This document shows, one piece after another, positions 1-10,175 of a stretch of DNA of 64,000 nt. Under the pieces are notes generated by a model, which worked only from the letters and a program-made list of their open reading frames with translations, did not search any database and had not been told where the DNA came from. How positions within the stretch are numbered: the first letter of the stretch is position 1; the number at the start of each line of letters is the position of its first letter. A program made the translations under genes and the position numbers. The stretch covers positions 407,422 to 471,421 of the forward strand of contig VZTG01009129.1 in the NCBI GenBank assembly GCA_013397845.1, given 5' to 3'. The stretch is from Melanocharis versteri (lineage: Eukaryota > Chordata > Aves > Passeriformes > Melanocharitidae).

Positions 1-596
1 CCTCTGGAACAAGCAGCATCTCTTCTGTGCTCTGTGAGCCCCTGGAGAATTTCCAGAGCTTTTTTTAATCCCAGCTGATGAATGTGAGAGGCAGTCCCAG
101 CTTGTGCATAGCCACGGACTGGTGCTCAGCACAGTGGGGAGTGTGAGCACGAGCAGTCACCTGTGGCCATTCCCACGTTGTGCTGTCCCTGGATGGCTGG
201 TGACAGCTTGGATAGAGCTGGAGCAGGTTTTGGTTTGTTCATGGCAGCGGGCTGGCCCCGCAGCCAGCATCGCCCTGCTCTCATCCCAGCTCCACCAAGG
301 ACACGAGTAGCTCTGGGCAAGTTCCCGCAGTCCTCTGTGGCCGTGCAGAGATAAAAGCCCTCTGCCACTTCACGGGGCTTTGTGAGGGTTCATAGGCGAT
401 AGCGGGAGCTTTGAAAGGGAAATGCTGAAAGTGTTTTCAAACCCTCTCTGCGCTGTTGTGCTTTAAAGAAAATGTCTTTACTTGTCCTATCTGAAAGGAA
501 GTGATTCCCTCTCTGCCTGCTCTTTGAAAGCCTCTCCCTGCCAGGGGATTGCAGCAGCCTCGGAGTGCAAATCCCCTTTTTCCTGCTGTTTTCCAG
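1..596 (+). other. SEPTIN9: 3' part of a SEPTIN9 intron
   Basis: Non-coding sequence upstream of the first visible septin exon. It ends with a pyrimidine-rich tract and the acceptor TTTTCCAG at 589-596. No repeat, RNA gene or alternative exon was recognised. Confidence 0.85.
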
Positions 597-714
597 GCTC
601 CGGCCGCTGGACATCGAGTTCATGAAGCGCCTGAGCAAAGTGGTCAACATCGTCCCGGTGATCGCCAAAGCCGACACGCTAACGCTGGAGGAGAGGGACT
701 ACTTCAAACAGCGG
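597..714 (+). CDS. SEPTIN9: SEPTIN9 exon carrying the G4 (AKAD) motif
   Basis: The exon starts after TTTTCCAG and stops before the donor GTGAGG at 715. The first base completes a codon begun in the previous, unseen exon (serine expected from the family). Then 39 codons run from LRPLDIEF to FKQR. AKAD at 664-675 is the guanine-specificity motif of septins. DIEFMKRLSKVVNIVPVIAK is very strongly conserved in septin-9. The exon ends in phase 0. Variation from the mammalian form is seen only near the end (DYFKQR). Confidence 0.95.
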
Positions 715-3700
715 GTGAGGGGCTGCTGCCTCTTCCCTGGGCTCCCATCCCTGGTACCCCATCCCCTGCTGCCCCTGCCCCCCTCGTGGCCCCCCCAGCA
801 GGGCCGTGCAGGCAGTGCCTGGCCGGGAGCCCAGCGCATTCCTCCGGCTGCAGCTCGGAGCGATCCCGCCTGGCCGCAGGGCAGGCCTGCTCTCCAAGCA
901 CTTCCTTGTGTTTCTCTTGGATCTCTGTCAGTGCAGGATGAGTTTGGAGCTCTATGGGACTGCTTCTCCTGCCTCCTTTGTTATTGTTGTTGTTATTTTC
1001 TGGCTGGTTTTTGTTGTTTTGGGAGGTTGGCGGTGCTGCACGTAGGGGCTGGAAAACGGTCCCTCTGCAGCACCGTGCACTGACACAGGAACCAGGCAAA
1101 AACATGTGGGTTTGCTGAGCTCAGCTGGGCAAGATTTAAGAGGGAAGCAAGGTATGAAATTCCCGTGGTTGGGAGCTGAGGAGGGGCTGTCTGAATCCAC
1201 AGTAAGACATGGGCTGTGCTCCGAGAGGTGGAGGTGGCCCATTTGGGGGTTTGGTAAGGGACTGTAAATCCCTTTGTGTGGGCGATGGATGTGGCTGCAG
1301 GCGTGATGGCCTCAGCATTCCCCACAGAAGCAAAATCAACCAAGCTCCTTGATCCATGAGTCTGGACTGGGGGAAGCAAAGGAAAGGGGAGTCTTGCCAA
1401 AAGGGCAGTTTTAGGGGCCATTTCTCTGGTTATGGAGAGGACGACACCTTAGCCAGGGGTGGTTCCATGCCTCCTTGCAGGAGAGGGTGAGCCACTCCTT
1501 CCCACCCCAGTGTGTGAGCCACTCCTTCCCAGCTCTGGATGAGCAGCATCGGGCACTGAAATACCCAGTCTGGTCTTGGGGGCTCAATCCAAACTCTGTA
1601 AGCAATTTCCCTGGCTGGGGGTGGAGCTGAGGGGTAATCCAGGCTGGGCTTGCTTGGCTTGTCAGGCTGCTGGCACAGAGCTCTGTGAGGAGCTGGTGAG
1701 GGCACACGGAGGGGTGAGCCCACAGTGACACCTCTGCTCTCTGTGGTGGCTTCTGCAGACTGCTGGCCCCATTCAGAGGTTAGCAGTGCACATATCCCCG
1801 TGTCTGTGGCTGGCTCTGGCACTACAAAGTCAGTCTGGGACCTCAAATGTCACCTGGGCACCCTTGGCTGCTGATACCATGGAAGACGATGGGGACAGTG
1901 CCTGGCTCTGCTGCTCTGCACTGGCTCAGCACAGGACGAGCTCACCCTATTTATGATGGCTTCCTGATTATAACCAGAGCCCCCAAATCCTTTCAGACAG
2001 AGGGAGAACACATAGCCACATGGTGTGTTTGCTCCCAGCAGGAGATCAGGCCGGGTGGGCACAGGCTGGGACCTTTTCCACTCATTCCAGTGTGCCTGTG
2101 TGTGTGCTTCCAACAGCAGAGCCCTGTCTGCCTCTGGGGGTGTAGCTGCTCCAGAGAGGTGATAGGTTTTTGGTTTGGACGGGGTGGGCAGGGGATGTGA
2201 AGCACCAGCCTGGCTGCAGGTTGATGCCAGTGCTGTGCTGAGGGAGTGGAATGTGCTCCCTGGAGCTGGCTTTTTTGGGTTGTTCCCCTAAACTCAGTTT
2301 ATAGGTTTGGTGGGGGGTAGGAGGCGAGCTGGGGGCATTCCCTGGGCTGGATCCACTCCTTTGCCAACTTGCACTGTAGGACTGGTGTGGAGTTCCTGCC
2401 ATAGGAAGTGGCGGGAGCAGATGCCAGGCTGGGTTGGGCTTTGCAGCGTTGTAGGAGAAGGCTGATGCTCCAAGCTCCCCATGAGCTGCGCCTCCACCCA
2501 GGAATCAGATTGCAGGATCTCTCAGCCTGGCACAGAGGCAAAGTCCTTAGAGTCTGCCCTTCCAAGCTGTGTCCTTGTCCCCTCAGATCAAGTTCCTTTT
2601 CCAAGGAGTGTAAACAAACACCAGAGAGCAGCTTTTTACCGTTGTGTTACAAGCCTGGCAGCTGCGTTCCCCTCTGCTTGGGCAGCTTGGGTTGTCTTGT
2701 TGTCTTTTCCAATCCCTAAACAACATCCAGCTCATGTAACTTCATCTCACCCTCTGCCTGAGCTGTGTCTTGGCACCAGGCTCTTGCAGGGGTTCCAGGG
2801 CAAGCACTTGGTGGGGGTGTGGCAAGTGAGCACAGGTTCCTGTCCCCCAGGTGGGCAGTGTTTAGGATGGGGAGGGAGGATGCTGCTGCTGGACGTTGCT
2901 GTGACCGGAGGGCATCACTCAGAGACCCTTTTGGGAGCAGCTGCCGGGGTGGGAGTGCAGCTCCTGTGCCTGCCTGTCCTTCACCTGTCCCTCTGCTCTT
3001 CCCTCCCAGATAATGGCTGATCTCCTCGCCAACGGCATCGATGTGTACCCGCAGAAGGAGTTTGATGAGGACTCTGAGGATCGGCTGGTGAACGAGAAAT
3101 TCCGGGTCAGTGCGGCTTGCACGGCCCCTGCAGCTCCAGGGGCTGGTGATGAACTGGGGGGTCCCTTCCAAAAGGCCTCTGTTTTCTTCCCAAAGCTGCT
3201 GTGCCCTGTCCAGGGGTTCTGCCCAGCACCAGGGATCCTGCCAGAGCTCAGAGCAGGGCTGGAAAGAGGGTGAGAAAGGCTCGTGGGAAGGTGTCCTGTC
3301 CACGCTCCTTCCCCATCTCCAGCCCTGCCAGGTGCCCTCAGCAGCCAGCAAGCAGGGGGTCCATGGCCCCTTCCCCTGCCCCAGGCATGGGGAACAGAGG
3401 TGCCTGCCCATCCCTGGCCAGGGCAGCAGCCTTCCCAGCACTGGGATGGAATTTTAGCAGCCTGCAGCAGGTAATTCCGTGCTACAGGAATCAGACAGCC
3501 ATTTCTTGGCACAGTAAAGTGGATTCGACAAATCCAAGGAAGAAAAAACTCTTTTAGGGACTCTGAAGTTCAAAGACACCAGCTTGGATCAGGAAATGAA
3601 TTGGCCACAAGTTGCCAGATGCTGGAAAGCTTTGGGATACCTTTGCTCCAGCTGTACCTGGTGCCTGCCAGTGAGGGACTGGACTAGGCTGGGTTTGGGC

Positions 3701-6700
3701 TGGTTTTAGGCTGGGCACACGTGCAAGAGATGCTGGTAGCCAGTCCTGGGCTGCCTGTGGACCCTGGCAGGCAACACTGCACAGGAACACCGGGGGCAAA
3801 CCAGCTCATCCCATGAAACTCTCCTGCAAACAGCTCAACGTCGGACTTTGCTCGCTGGTTTGGTTTCCTGACCCGTCCTCTGGAAGAAAACATAACCCTG
3901 TTTTTCTCTTTCCACAGGAAATGATCCCGTTTGCAGTGGTGGGCAGTGACCAGGAGTACCAGGTGAATGGAAGAAGAATCCTTGGGAGGAAGACCAAGTG
4001 GGGCACCATTGAAGGTACCTGGTCCTTGCTTCCCCACCTGAGCCCCCCTCCCTGCCCTGGCAGAAGGCACTGAACTCCAAAACCAGCAGCAGAAGTTGAG
4101 GTGCATGTGGTGCTTCCCCGCACCTCCAAAAAAAGATAATTTTCCTGGTGTTTGAGGACTGGAAACACCTTGGCCAATGCTTCTGCACTGAGTTCCTGGG
4201 CCTTTATGTGGCCTGGGGGGCTGCTGAGTGCTGGAGGGGACATTCCTGGGGGCCTCATGGCCTGGCTCGTGCTTCTTGCACAGTGAAATGCCTGATGGCA
4301 GGATTTGAGGGCACACCAGTGACATCCCTGTGTCTCAAGCCCCTGTTAGAACCTTCCCCTGGCATGGTGCCCTCCACCATGCCTTTGATTGGTTCTCTTG
4401 TGGGATCTCTTCCATTTCCCATCAGCATCTCCCTTTTTTCTCCCCCATTTTACAGTCATGGTTTAAAGGCTGGATGAAAGCTCCTGGCTCCAGCACATCT
4501 CCACATTTCCCTGTTCATGGTTTCTGGCAGCCAGCTGGCTCATCTCCAGTGCCACCCCTCTCATCTTCCTCCCCTTCACTTCAAGGTTCCTCTCATTTAT
4601 GAGTCTCTTTAATAGGAATCCTGTGTTGAGGGATGGTTTAACAAAGCTGCCAGGAAAAGCAGTGTATTTTGAAGCTCTGCTGCCCTCTCGTGCTGTGTCC
4701 CTGAACATTCTGAGTTCAGTGGGATTCATTAAACCCTCACCTTCTGCTTGTGGCATCTGCCTTCAGCACAGGGAGGCCCCCAGGACACAGCCACGGCCAT
4801 GGGCAGCCTTAGCACAGCAGCGTTGTTTTTGTTTTGCCATTCCTGCACGGTGTTTAATGATATGACTCGATGATCTTAGAGGTCTTCTCCAACATCAAGG
4901 ATTCTGCTATTCTGTGTACCAGCTTGTTTGGAGGAAAAAACAATTTTAAAAAGGAATTCATCCTCCAAATTGGGTAAAATTAGGTGTAAAATAGCAGCTG
5001 TCAGACTGATTGTGGTGGAGCAGCACCCCTTGATTTTTGCTTGCTTCAAGCACTCCTCCTGCCAGCAGTAGCCTCTGACAGCAGGAGCTCACATCCTCAC
5101 ACAGCCCTGGCAGCCCTCAGCAGCGTGCCTGGGGTGCTGCAGGACGCTCATGGCCAAGCTGCAGATGAAACTTCTGTGGAGGCACCCTGGTGCTCCCTGC
5201 AAAGCTCCCCGTGCCCCTCCCCTGCCTTGTCTGGGGCCAGGGGGTCCCAGCATTGTGCTGGGGGTGCTGCTGGGAGCTCCCTCCTTGGTGGGACACTGGG
5301 AAGGGGCTGGGGGTGCTCAGCCAGACCTCACCAGGGCTGAGCTGGGGCAGGCACCTGGTGCCAGCTTTACAGCAGCAAACAGGACTCCTGAGTCCTGCAC
5401 CTGTACCCCGGGGTGTGAGTGCCCACCTGAGCCCTCCCCACGCTGGGGAAGCCCCCGGGCCCTGCTTGCCCCAGCTGGTGGCCGTGGGTGCACACTGATG
5501 GGTTTCTGTCTCTCTTGCAGTGGAGAACACAACACACTGTGAGTTCGCCTACCTGCGGGACCTCCTCATCAGGTCAGTGCCCCGTCCCCAGAGCCTTTGG
5601 TCACCAGGTGGCTTCCAGGGAAAGGGGACAGCCCAGCCCAGCGTGGAGCAGCTGCTGCTTTGCTCTGCTGCTCCATTCCTCCACCCCTTCATCCTTCCAC
5701 CCCTGCCTCTCCTCCCAGCCGCTGCCGCTCTGCAGCTCCCCTGTGAGGGGTGGCCCCACACACTGGGCTGTGGCCTCAGGGAGCTCCTCTCAGCTGGGTG
5801 CTGAGTTCAGGGGGGAGAGGAGCAGTGCAGGGGTCAGGACACGCTCCAGGAGTGCTGGCAGGGTGCACTGTGGCTCCAGCTCCTCCGCAAGCAGCTTTTG
5901 GCCTTAGGGGTCCCTCACCAGTGCCAGGTCTCAGCCCCAGTTCAAAGACATCACCCTCCACTGGGGTGTCGTTGTGGGGTCTGGGTGGTGGCCGGTCCCT
6001 CTTGAAAGAGGTGTCCCTGCTGTGGGGCAGGGGAGGCTGAGCCCCCTGTGCTTGCTGGAGAGGAGCATTGGGCTCCTCCTCAGTTTGGCTGCAAGGCAAA
6101 CTCTGCACACCTGAGCTGTTGCTGGCAGCTGTGTGGGGCTACAAAACCTCACCCCGGGAGCAGCAGGGTCGGGATCTCTCTGGGTGGGTGTTCTGCAGCC
6201 ACAGGCCCTGTGTCCCCAAGCACAAGTGAAGGTTCCTGCTCCTGCTGCCCAGTAATGCTGCCCATTAATGCCTTTACTTACCTGCTGTGCCCTAAAGACA
6301 CCATGAACCAGCAAGGCAGGAGGGGCAATCCAAGGCACAATGCTTAGTAGTAATCTAAAAAGAAAATGTAATCTAAAAATCTAAAAAGTAATCTAAAAAG
6401 AAAATGTATTTTTATCCCATTCCATTTATTTGCATATTACTACGTAGCAACAAAAATTGCACGTATACTTTGGGCTTGAAGTTGGATGCCTGTATGGTCT
6501 ATTTATAAGTTATCAATTAAAATCATATACAAGTTTCTCCTGTTTACTTACGAATTAATGAGGTCAGAATCATGCAGTGCTCTGCACAAAAGTACTGTCT
6601 TACTGTCAAGGAGGTCTGTATTCCATAAAGTGGATGCTGTGAATATTGCACTGTCTTCTTCTCATCTGTGAAAGCTTCAGACACTGGGGCTGGGGGGTGT

Positions 6701-6913
6701 TTGGGGTGCAGAGGGTTGGGGTGCAGAGGCTGGGCCGGCCGAGCAAGGTGTGATTGCTCCATCTCCCTTCCCTGCAGGACACACATGCAGAACATCAAGG
6801 ATATTACCAGCAACATCCACTTCGAAGCCTACAGGGTGAAGAGGCTGAACGAGGGCCAGAGCTCCCTGTCCAACGGCGTGGCCGACAAAGAGCTGGTGGC
6901 CAACGAAATGTAA
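597..6913 (+). CDS. SEPTIN9: Septin-9, C-terminal 165 residues (five exons, 5' part outside window)
   Basis: Joining 597-714, 3010-3105, 3918-4014, 5521-5572 and 6778-6913 gives one open frame of 165 codons ending in TAA at 6911. Septins are GTP-binding cytoskeletal proteins that assemble into hetero-oligomeric filaments at the cell cortex, cleavage furrow and along microtubules and actin; septin-9 occupies the terminal position in many hexamer or octamer models. Seen here are the AKAD (G4) motif at 664-675, the LGRKTKWG segment near 3990-4007, and the septin unique element beginning WGTIEVEN and spanning the third and fourth exons. There is no C-terminal coiled coil, as expected for the SEPT3/9/12 group. 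The phrases VENTTHCEFAYLRDLLIR and THMQNIKDIT point to SEPTIN9 rather than SEPTIN3 or SEPTIN12. The N-terminal exons, including P-loop and the isoform-specific extension, lie upstream of the window. Identification is from remembered family sequence, not a database search. Confidence 0.96.
715..3009 (+). other. SEPTIN9: SEPTIN9 intron, 2.3 kb
   Basis: GT at 715-716 and AG at 3008-3009. The intron is GC-rich with a T-rich TTG/TTA stretch near 979-1020. Several long open frames cross it on both strands, but they lack recognisable homology and reflect high GC. No mobile element was recognised. Confidence 0.85.
3010..3105 (+). CDS. SEPTIN9: SEPTIN9 exon, middle of the GTPase domain
   Basis: A phase-0 exon of 96 bases (32 codons), preceded by CTCCCAG and followed by donor GTCAGT at 3106. 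It encodes IMADLLANGIDVYPQKEF through NEKFR. It corresponds to the surface helix and strand between the G4 motif and the septin-specific C-terminal half of the G domain. The second residue is methionine where the mammalian protein, as I recall it, has threonine. The acidic stretch DEDSEDRLVNEKFR is a septin-9 signature. Splicing of this exon keeps the frame on both sides. Confidence 0.95.
3106..3917 (+). other. SEPTIN9: SEPTIN9 intron, 0.8 kb
   Basis: Donor GTCAGT at 3106; acceptor TTTCCACAG ending at 3917 behind a strong pyrimidine tract. No repeat or alternative exon was recognised. Confidence 0.85.
3918..4014 (+). CDS. SEPTIN9: SEPTIN9 exon entering the septin unique element
   Basis: 97 bases encoding EMIPFAVVGSDQEYQVNG, then RRILGRKTKWGTIE, plus the first base of the next valine codon. 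The donor is GTACCT at 4015. AVVGS and the following GR pair belong to the nucleotide-pocket (G5-like) and Sep motifs of the septin G domain, and KWG begins the septin unique element that distinguishes septins from Ras-like GTPases and forms filament interfaces. The exon ends in phase 1, matching the TG start of the next exon. Confidence 0.95.
4015..5520 (+). other. SEPTIN9: SEPTIN9 intron, 1.5 kb, with a CR1 tail
   Basis: GT at 4015 and TCTCTTGCAG ending at 5520. It contains a short sense-oriented CR1 3' end at about 4850-4917. The remainder is GC-rich and unremarkable. Confidence 0.85.
4850..4917 (+). mobile_element. CR1 LINE 3'-end fragment
   Basis: The stretch ACTCGATGATCTTAGAGGTC followed by TTCTCCAAC and a terminal ATTCTGTG matches the familiar 3' end of avian CR1 non-LTR retrotransposons in sense orientation. 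Only the terminal 60-70 bases are present, the usual outcome of 5'-truncated insertion. It sits within a SEPTIN9 intron and is probably old. Subfamily not assigned. Confidence 0.8.
5521..5572 (+). CDS. SEPTIN9: SEPTIN9 exon, septin unique element
   Basis: A 52-base exon between TTGCAG and donor GTCAGT at 5573. It completes valine (G|TG), encodes ENTTHCEFAYLRDLLI, and leaves AG of an arginine codon completed in the last exon. HCEF and LRD are core residues of the septin unique element. Both split codons are restored exactly by the neighbouring exons, which supports the boundaries. Confidence 0.95.
5573..6777 (+). other. SEPTIN9: SEPTIN9 last intron, 1.2 kb
   Basis: Donor GTCAGT, acceptor CCTGCAG ending at 6777. 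The 5' half is GC-rich. The segment from about 6340 to 6670 is abruptly AT-rich and carries a duplicated 20-mer (see the repeat at 6351-6408). No coding exon was recognised within it. Confidence 0.85.
6351..6408. repeat. Short direct repeat in AT-rich intronic block
   Basis: The 20-mer TAATCTAAAAAGAAAATGTA occurs identically at 6351-6370 and 6389-6408 (period 38). A partial TAATCTAAAAATC lies between. This looks like local slippage or an internal duplication inside an AT-rich island that contrasts with the rest of the intron. Confidence 0.85.
6778..6913 (+). CDS. SEPTIN9: SEPTIN9 last coding exon and stop codon
   Basis: The first base completes arginine, then 44 codons run from THMQNIKDIT through NEM, with TAA at 6911-6913. 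The first 26 residues (to RLNEG) are the conserved end of the G domain and its last helix. The remaining 18 residues form a low-complexity tail that differs from my recollection of mammalian septin-9 but keeps its approximate length, the NG pair and an acidic-EM ending. The lack of heptad repeats after this point agrees with the SEPT3 group. Confidence 0.96.
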
Positions 6914-7308
6914 CCGTCCCGCAGCCAGGACCTCGCTCGCTCACGCTCGCTGTTTCTCCCCTCTTCCCCCTTTATTTTTATATAAATCCTCTGCCACTGT
7001 CCCTCTTGCCCTGGTCCCCGACCCCCTGCCATGTTAACTGACCAAATAACCAGACGTGGAGCGGGGTGGCCGCTCTCCCCCCGCTTTGTGCCATGAGTTT
7101 TGTCCTCGGCCCCCAGAGCAGCGTCCCTGGGCCGGGGACCGTCCCTCTGTGGAGGTCGGGCTCTCGCTTGCCCCCAGCTCTGGCCCCACAGCCAAACCCA
7201 GGGGAGCAGATCCGTGGGGCTGGCGGGGTTGGGGAGCCCCGGGAGCCCCCCCAGCCCCTCCATGCAGGGGCTCTCCTCCGTCCATTGAAGGCGAGGGCTC
7301 CTCCGGGT

Positions 7309-7323
7309 NNNNNNNNNNNNNNN
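7309..7323. other. Assembly gap (15 N)
   Basis: Fifteen unresolved bases inside the SEPTIN9 3' UTR, flanked by GC-rich sequence. They do not touch coding sequence. Gap size may be arbitrary. Confidence 0.99.
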
Positions 7324-7470
7324 GGTGAACGAGGCCTTCGGAAGCAAGGTACGGTGGGATGAAGAGAGCAAGACAGTGCCATCCGTGTCTCCTGCCGCCT
7401 CCTCCGAGCCCTCTGCAGCCCTCCGGGCCCCGCCAGCCCCCGACCCGGCCCCTGTACCCTGTCTACATGC

Positions 7471-7476
7471 AATAAA
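7471..7476 (+). terminator. SEPTIN9: Proximal poly(A) signal of SEPTIN9
   Basis: AATAAA followed within 20 bases by the GT-rich stretch GTGTTTAGGTGT, the usual arrangement of a cleavage signal and downstream element. Use would give a 3' UTR of about 0.6 kb. Confidence 0.75.
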
Positions 7477-8744
7477 CTGGGAGTGTTTAGGTGTCACCTC
7501 GCCTGTCACCGACCCCCGGCCAGGCAGAGCAACCTGCTTTGGGAGAAGTGCCTTTTCAGACTGACCTTGCAATAGCGTGGGAGAGGGGAGGGAGGGTCTG
7601 CCTTGTCTGTCTTTGCAGCCTGTAGAAGGCTCTCGTTCCCTCTCCCTTGGGCCAGAGCTGTGGCTGATGTCCTGGGATCACTTGTGTATTTATTTGTCAC
7701 TCAGTTGTGTGGCTGAAGGCTCGGAGTGTGTTTGTCCAGAGGGGGCTGAGCGTGGAACTTTGTCTCTGCAAAGCAGTGGTGGGAGGCAGAGGGTTGTCCT
7801 GTCTGACCCTTGTGATTCTCGGGCTTTTCCCTGCGTCAGAGGAGGGTATCTGTAAAATCCTGTTCATTTCCTGGCTCCCCTGGGAGATGTGTGTCCGGGG
7901 CACATGCTCCTGTGTTGCTGATCCTTGTGCAGGGGGTCTGTGCATGTGCTGACCCCCCTGCAGCCATGGGGGAGTGTTTGTGGGTGCTGCTCCCCCTGCT
8001 CTGCCCCCAGACCCTCCTCTCTCTGTGTGTCCCCAGTAAATCAGACCCTGCAAGCGTTAGGTAGCACTGTGACACAGGAGCAGGGGGTCCTGGGGCAGAG
8101 CTCTGCAGTCCTGGCCCCCCTCCCCAGCTCCCCTTGCCTTTCTGTTGTCCACCAGTCTCCAAATCCTCTCTAAGGGAAAAAACTTCCTGCAAATCACCCG
8201 TTTTCAGGGGCACACACTGAAGTGGCAGCGTGTCCCATCCTCTAGCACTGGAAGGCGCCTGCAGAGCCCACGGGGGACAGAGCCTGGCTCAGCACAGGTG
8301 ACCAGGAGGAGGGAGGAGGTTGCTCTCCCCTTGCTGGGGACGCCCAGCTTTTCAGGGGCTCCCCACACGTCCCCCCCAGCAGCCAAAGGGGTGTGGGCAG
8401 GGGGGTGCATTGTGAGAATCCCTTCTCCCCTTCGCTCAGATTCCCCCTCCACAGCAGCCCCACGGAGCTGTTGGGGAACAGCAACTCTCCACTTGCTGAC
8501 TTGCTATATTTTAGCAAAAACAACAACGACAAAATGTGTATTAACTGAAAAAAAAATATATATTTCAAGTGTTAAAAAAAGACTGAAAGGGGAGAAAAAT
8601 CTCTTGTGTGAGGCAGTTCTGCAAATGCCATCTTAAACTTTTTTTTTCCTCTAGTCGATATCTCAAGCTGGGCCAAGCAAGACACGCCGCTTTCTCCTTT
8701 GTAACCTGACTTTTTTTTTTTGGAAAAAAAAAAGAAAATAATAC

Positions 8745-8750
8745 AATAAA
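8745..8750 (+). terminator. SEPTIN9: Possible poly(A) signal
   Basis: AATAAA embedded in an A-rich run. The downstream sequence is C/T-rich without a clear GT-rich element, so it may be fortuitous. Confidence 0.4.
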
Positions 8751-8857
8751 AAAACCCTTCATCCAGATCTATTAAAATGGCCTTTTGGGGGTTATAAGCA
8801 TTATGAAAATTTAGTCCATTTTTGTATAAATAATAGTGTTTAATATGTATTTCCCAA

Positions 8858-8863
8858 AATAAA
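8858..8863 (+). terminator. SEPTIN9: Distal poly(A) signal of SEPTIN9
   Basis: AATAAATGTTT with a GT-rich region about 30 bases downstream (GGCTTGTTCGG, then TGTCTGTTCC). It lies at the end of an AU-rich block, after which the sequence becomes GC-rich, so it is the best candidate for the transcript end. Confidence 0.65.
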
Positions 8864-8880
8864 TGTTTCGAATGCAAATA

Positions 8881-9444
8881 GAAGGAGGCTTGTTCGGAAA
8901 TGTCTGTTCCCAGGCACGGTGTAATCATTGCTGCATGAACCCCGTGGGGCTGGGGGAGACGGGAGAATCCATCCCCAGAACTGCCCTGTTTAGGGTGAAA
9001 GAATTCCTGACCCCCTTGACTCATCCCACCTCGGATGCCTGCCCCAGGGACCCTGCAAAATGCTGGAGCTGCTTGTGCTGAGCACCTTTGGGATGGAGCC
9101 AGCAGGATCCTGAGGGAGGCAGGTGGATCCCGTCCCTCTGCTTCCAAGATGAAGCTGTTCCCACTGTGCTCTCTGGTGTTTTTATGGAGAAGTGGGTTGC
9201 CTCTAGTTCAAGGGCAGGCAGGAGCTTGTCTTTCCCACGAGCGTGGCTTTGGCTCCACAGGCAGATGGTCTTCAAAACCTTCATAACTGCAGGGTTGGCC
9301 TTGGGATGCCCTCGGAAGCTGGCTTCCCCTGGAAGATCGGCCATCCTGAAAGCCACGTTTCTCCCTGGTGTCCCAGATCTGACACTGTCTCCTCTGGTGG
9401 TTTAATCTCTGTCTGACGTGTTTATTGTATTTTTCCCCTCAAGT
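8881..9444. other. Intergenic, nothing recognised
   Basis: Sequence immediately downstream of the inferred SEPTIN9 end. No exon, repeat or RNA gene recognised. Confidence 0.6.
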
Positions 9445-9537
9445 TGAGCTCAGAAGCCACCTGGGTGACCAGCTCTGGGTGACCCTGCTCGAGAGAGGTT
9501 CTTTCCAGCCTCAGCCCCTCTGGGATTCTGTGGTTGT
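9445..9537 (+). mobile_element. CR1 LINE 3'-end fragment
   Basis: CTCAGAAGCCACCTGG, then GGGTGACCCTGCTCGAG and a terminal GATTCTGTGG follow the order of the CR1-F-like 3' end in sense orientation. Strongly 5'-truncated and diverged. Confidence 0.75.
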
Positions 9538-10071
9538 GGATGAAAACAAGCCCAGCAGGACAGCACTCAGCTCGGGTTGGGTTCCTGTGGGGGTCTAGAG
9601 CACAGGACAGGCTTAGGTACATTTTTCCTCTGCTTTTCTGCTGGCACCCGGGTTTTGGTGCAGTGAATTGTCTCATCTCACACAGCATCCAGTGAGGTGT
9701 GCAGGGATGGAATTTGCCGCCGTGCCAAACTCACCCGTAGCAATGCCCTTTCATTTGTTGTGCTGCACAGCAGTTCCGTGGCTGCTTTAGCTCAAATCCC
9801 CCTCACCCCCACAGCTCACAAATGATTCCAGGGTGAGAAGCAGAAAAGTCAAGGTGTTCTCACTGCTGGAACCTGAGAAAGACCCAGAACAAAAGCTCTT
9901 AGGAAGGGAGCAGGGAAAATCAACGTGCAGTTGTAGTAACTACAAACGTGGACCATGGGCCTTGCTCCTGGAGGAATCTACAGCAGTTTTCCCCTGTATT
10001 GTGGTTTCTTTTGTGCTGGAATTTGGGGTTTTTAGCAGTTTTCCTCAGTGCTGGTGTCTGAGCATGTGAGG
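9538..10071. other. Intergenic, nothing recognised
   Basis: Mixed composition; open frames are short and unrelated to any family I know. Confidence 0.6.
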
Positions 10072-10175
10072 GAGATGGGACAGAGGATGCTCCAGGGCTT
10101 CCCGGGCAGCTGCTGGAATCTGAGTGTGTCCATGGAGGAGATGGGACAGAGGATGCTCCAGGGCTTCCCGGGCAG
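10072..10175. repeat. Two-copy tandem duplication, 66-bp period
   Basis: A 38-base block starting GAGATGGGACAGAGGATGCT occurs at 10072-10109 and again, identical over that length, at 10138-10175. The second copy stops before a complete 66-base unit. Identity suggests a recent duplication. Confidence 0.9.

Larger units (their letters stand above)
6914..8880 (+). other. SEPTIN9: SEPTIN9 3' UTR (about 2 kb, end inferred)
   Basis: The sequence from the stop codon to the last strong AATAAA at 8858 is read as 3' UTR. The first 0.5 kb is GC-rich and ends in a poly(A) signal at 7471. The distal part (about 8500-8880) is AU-rich with homopolymer A and T runs, typical of vertebrate 3' UTR ends. A UAUUUAUUU element lies at 7687-7695. 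A 15-N gap interrupts it at 7309-7323. The 3' boundary is an inference from signal positions; transcript reads would settle it. Confidence 0.65.

Noticed and set aside
2716..3512. Long minus-strand open frames (241 and 197 codons) across a septin exon
   Set aside because: They are shadows of GC-rich + strand sequence; the + strand exon at 3010-3105 is secure and the antisense proteins have no recognisable domain.
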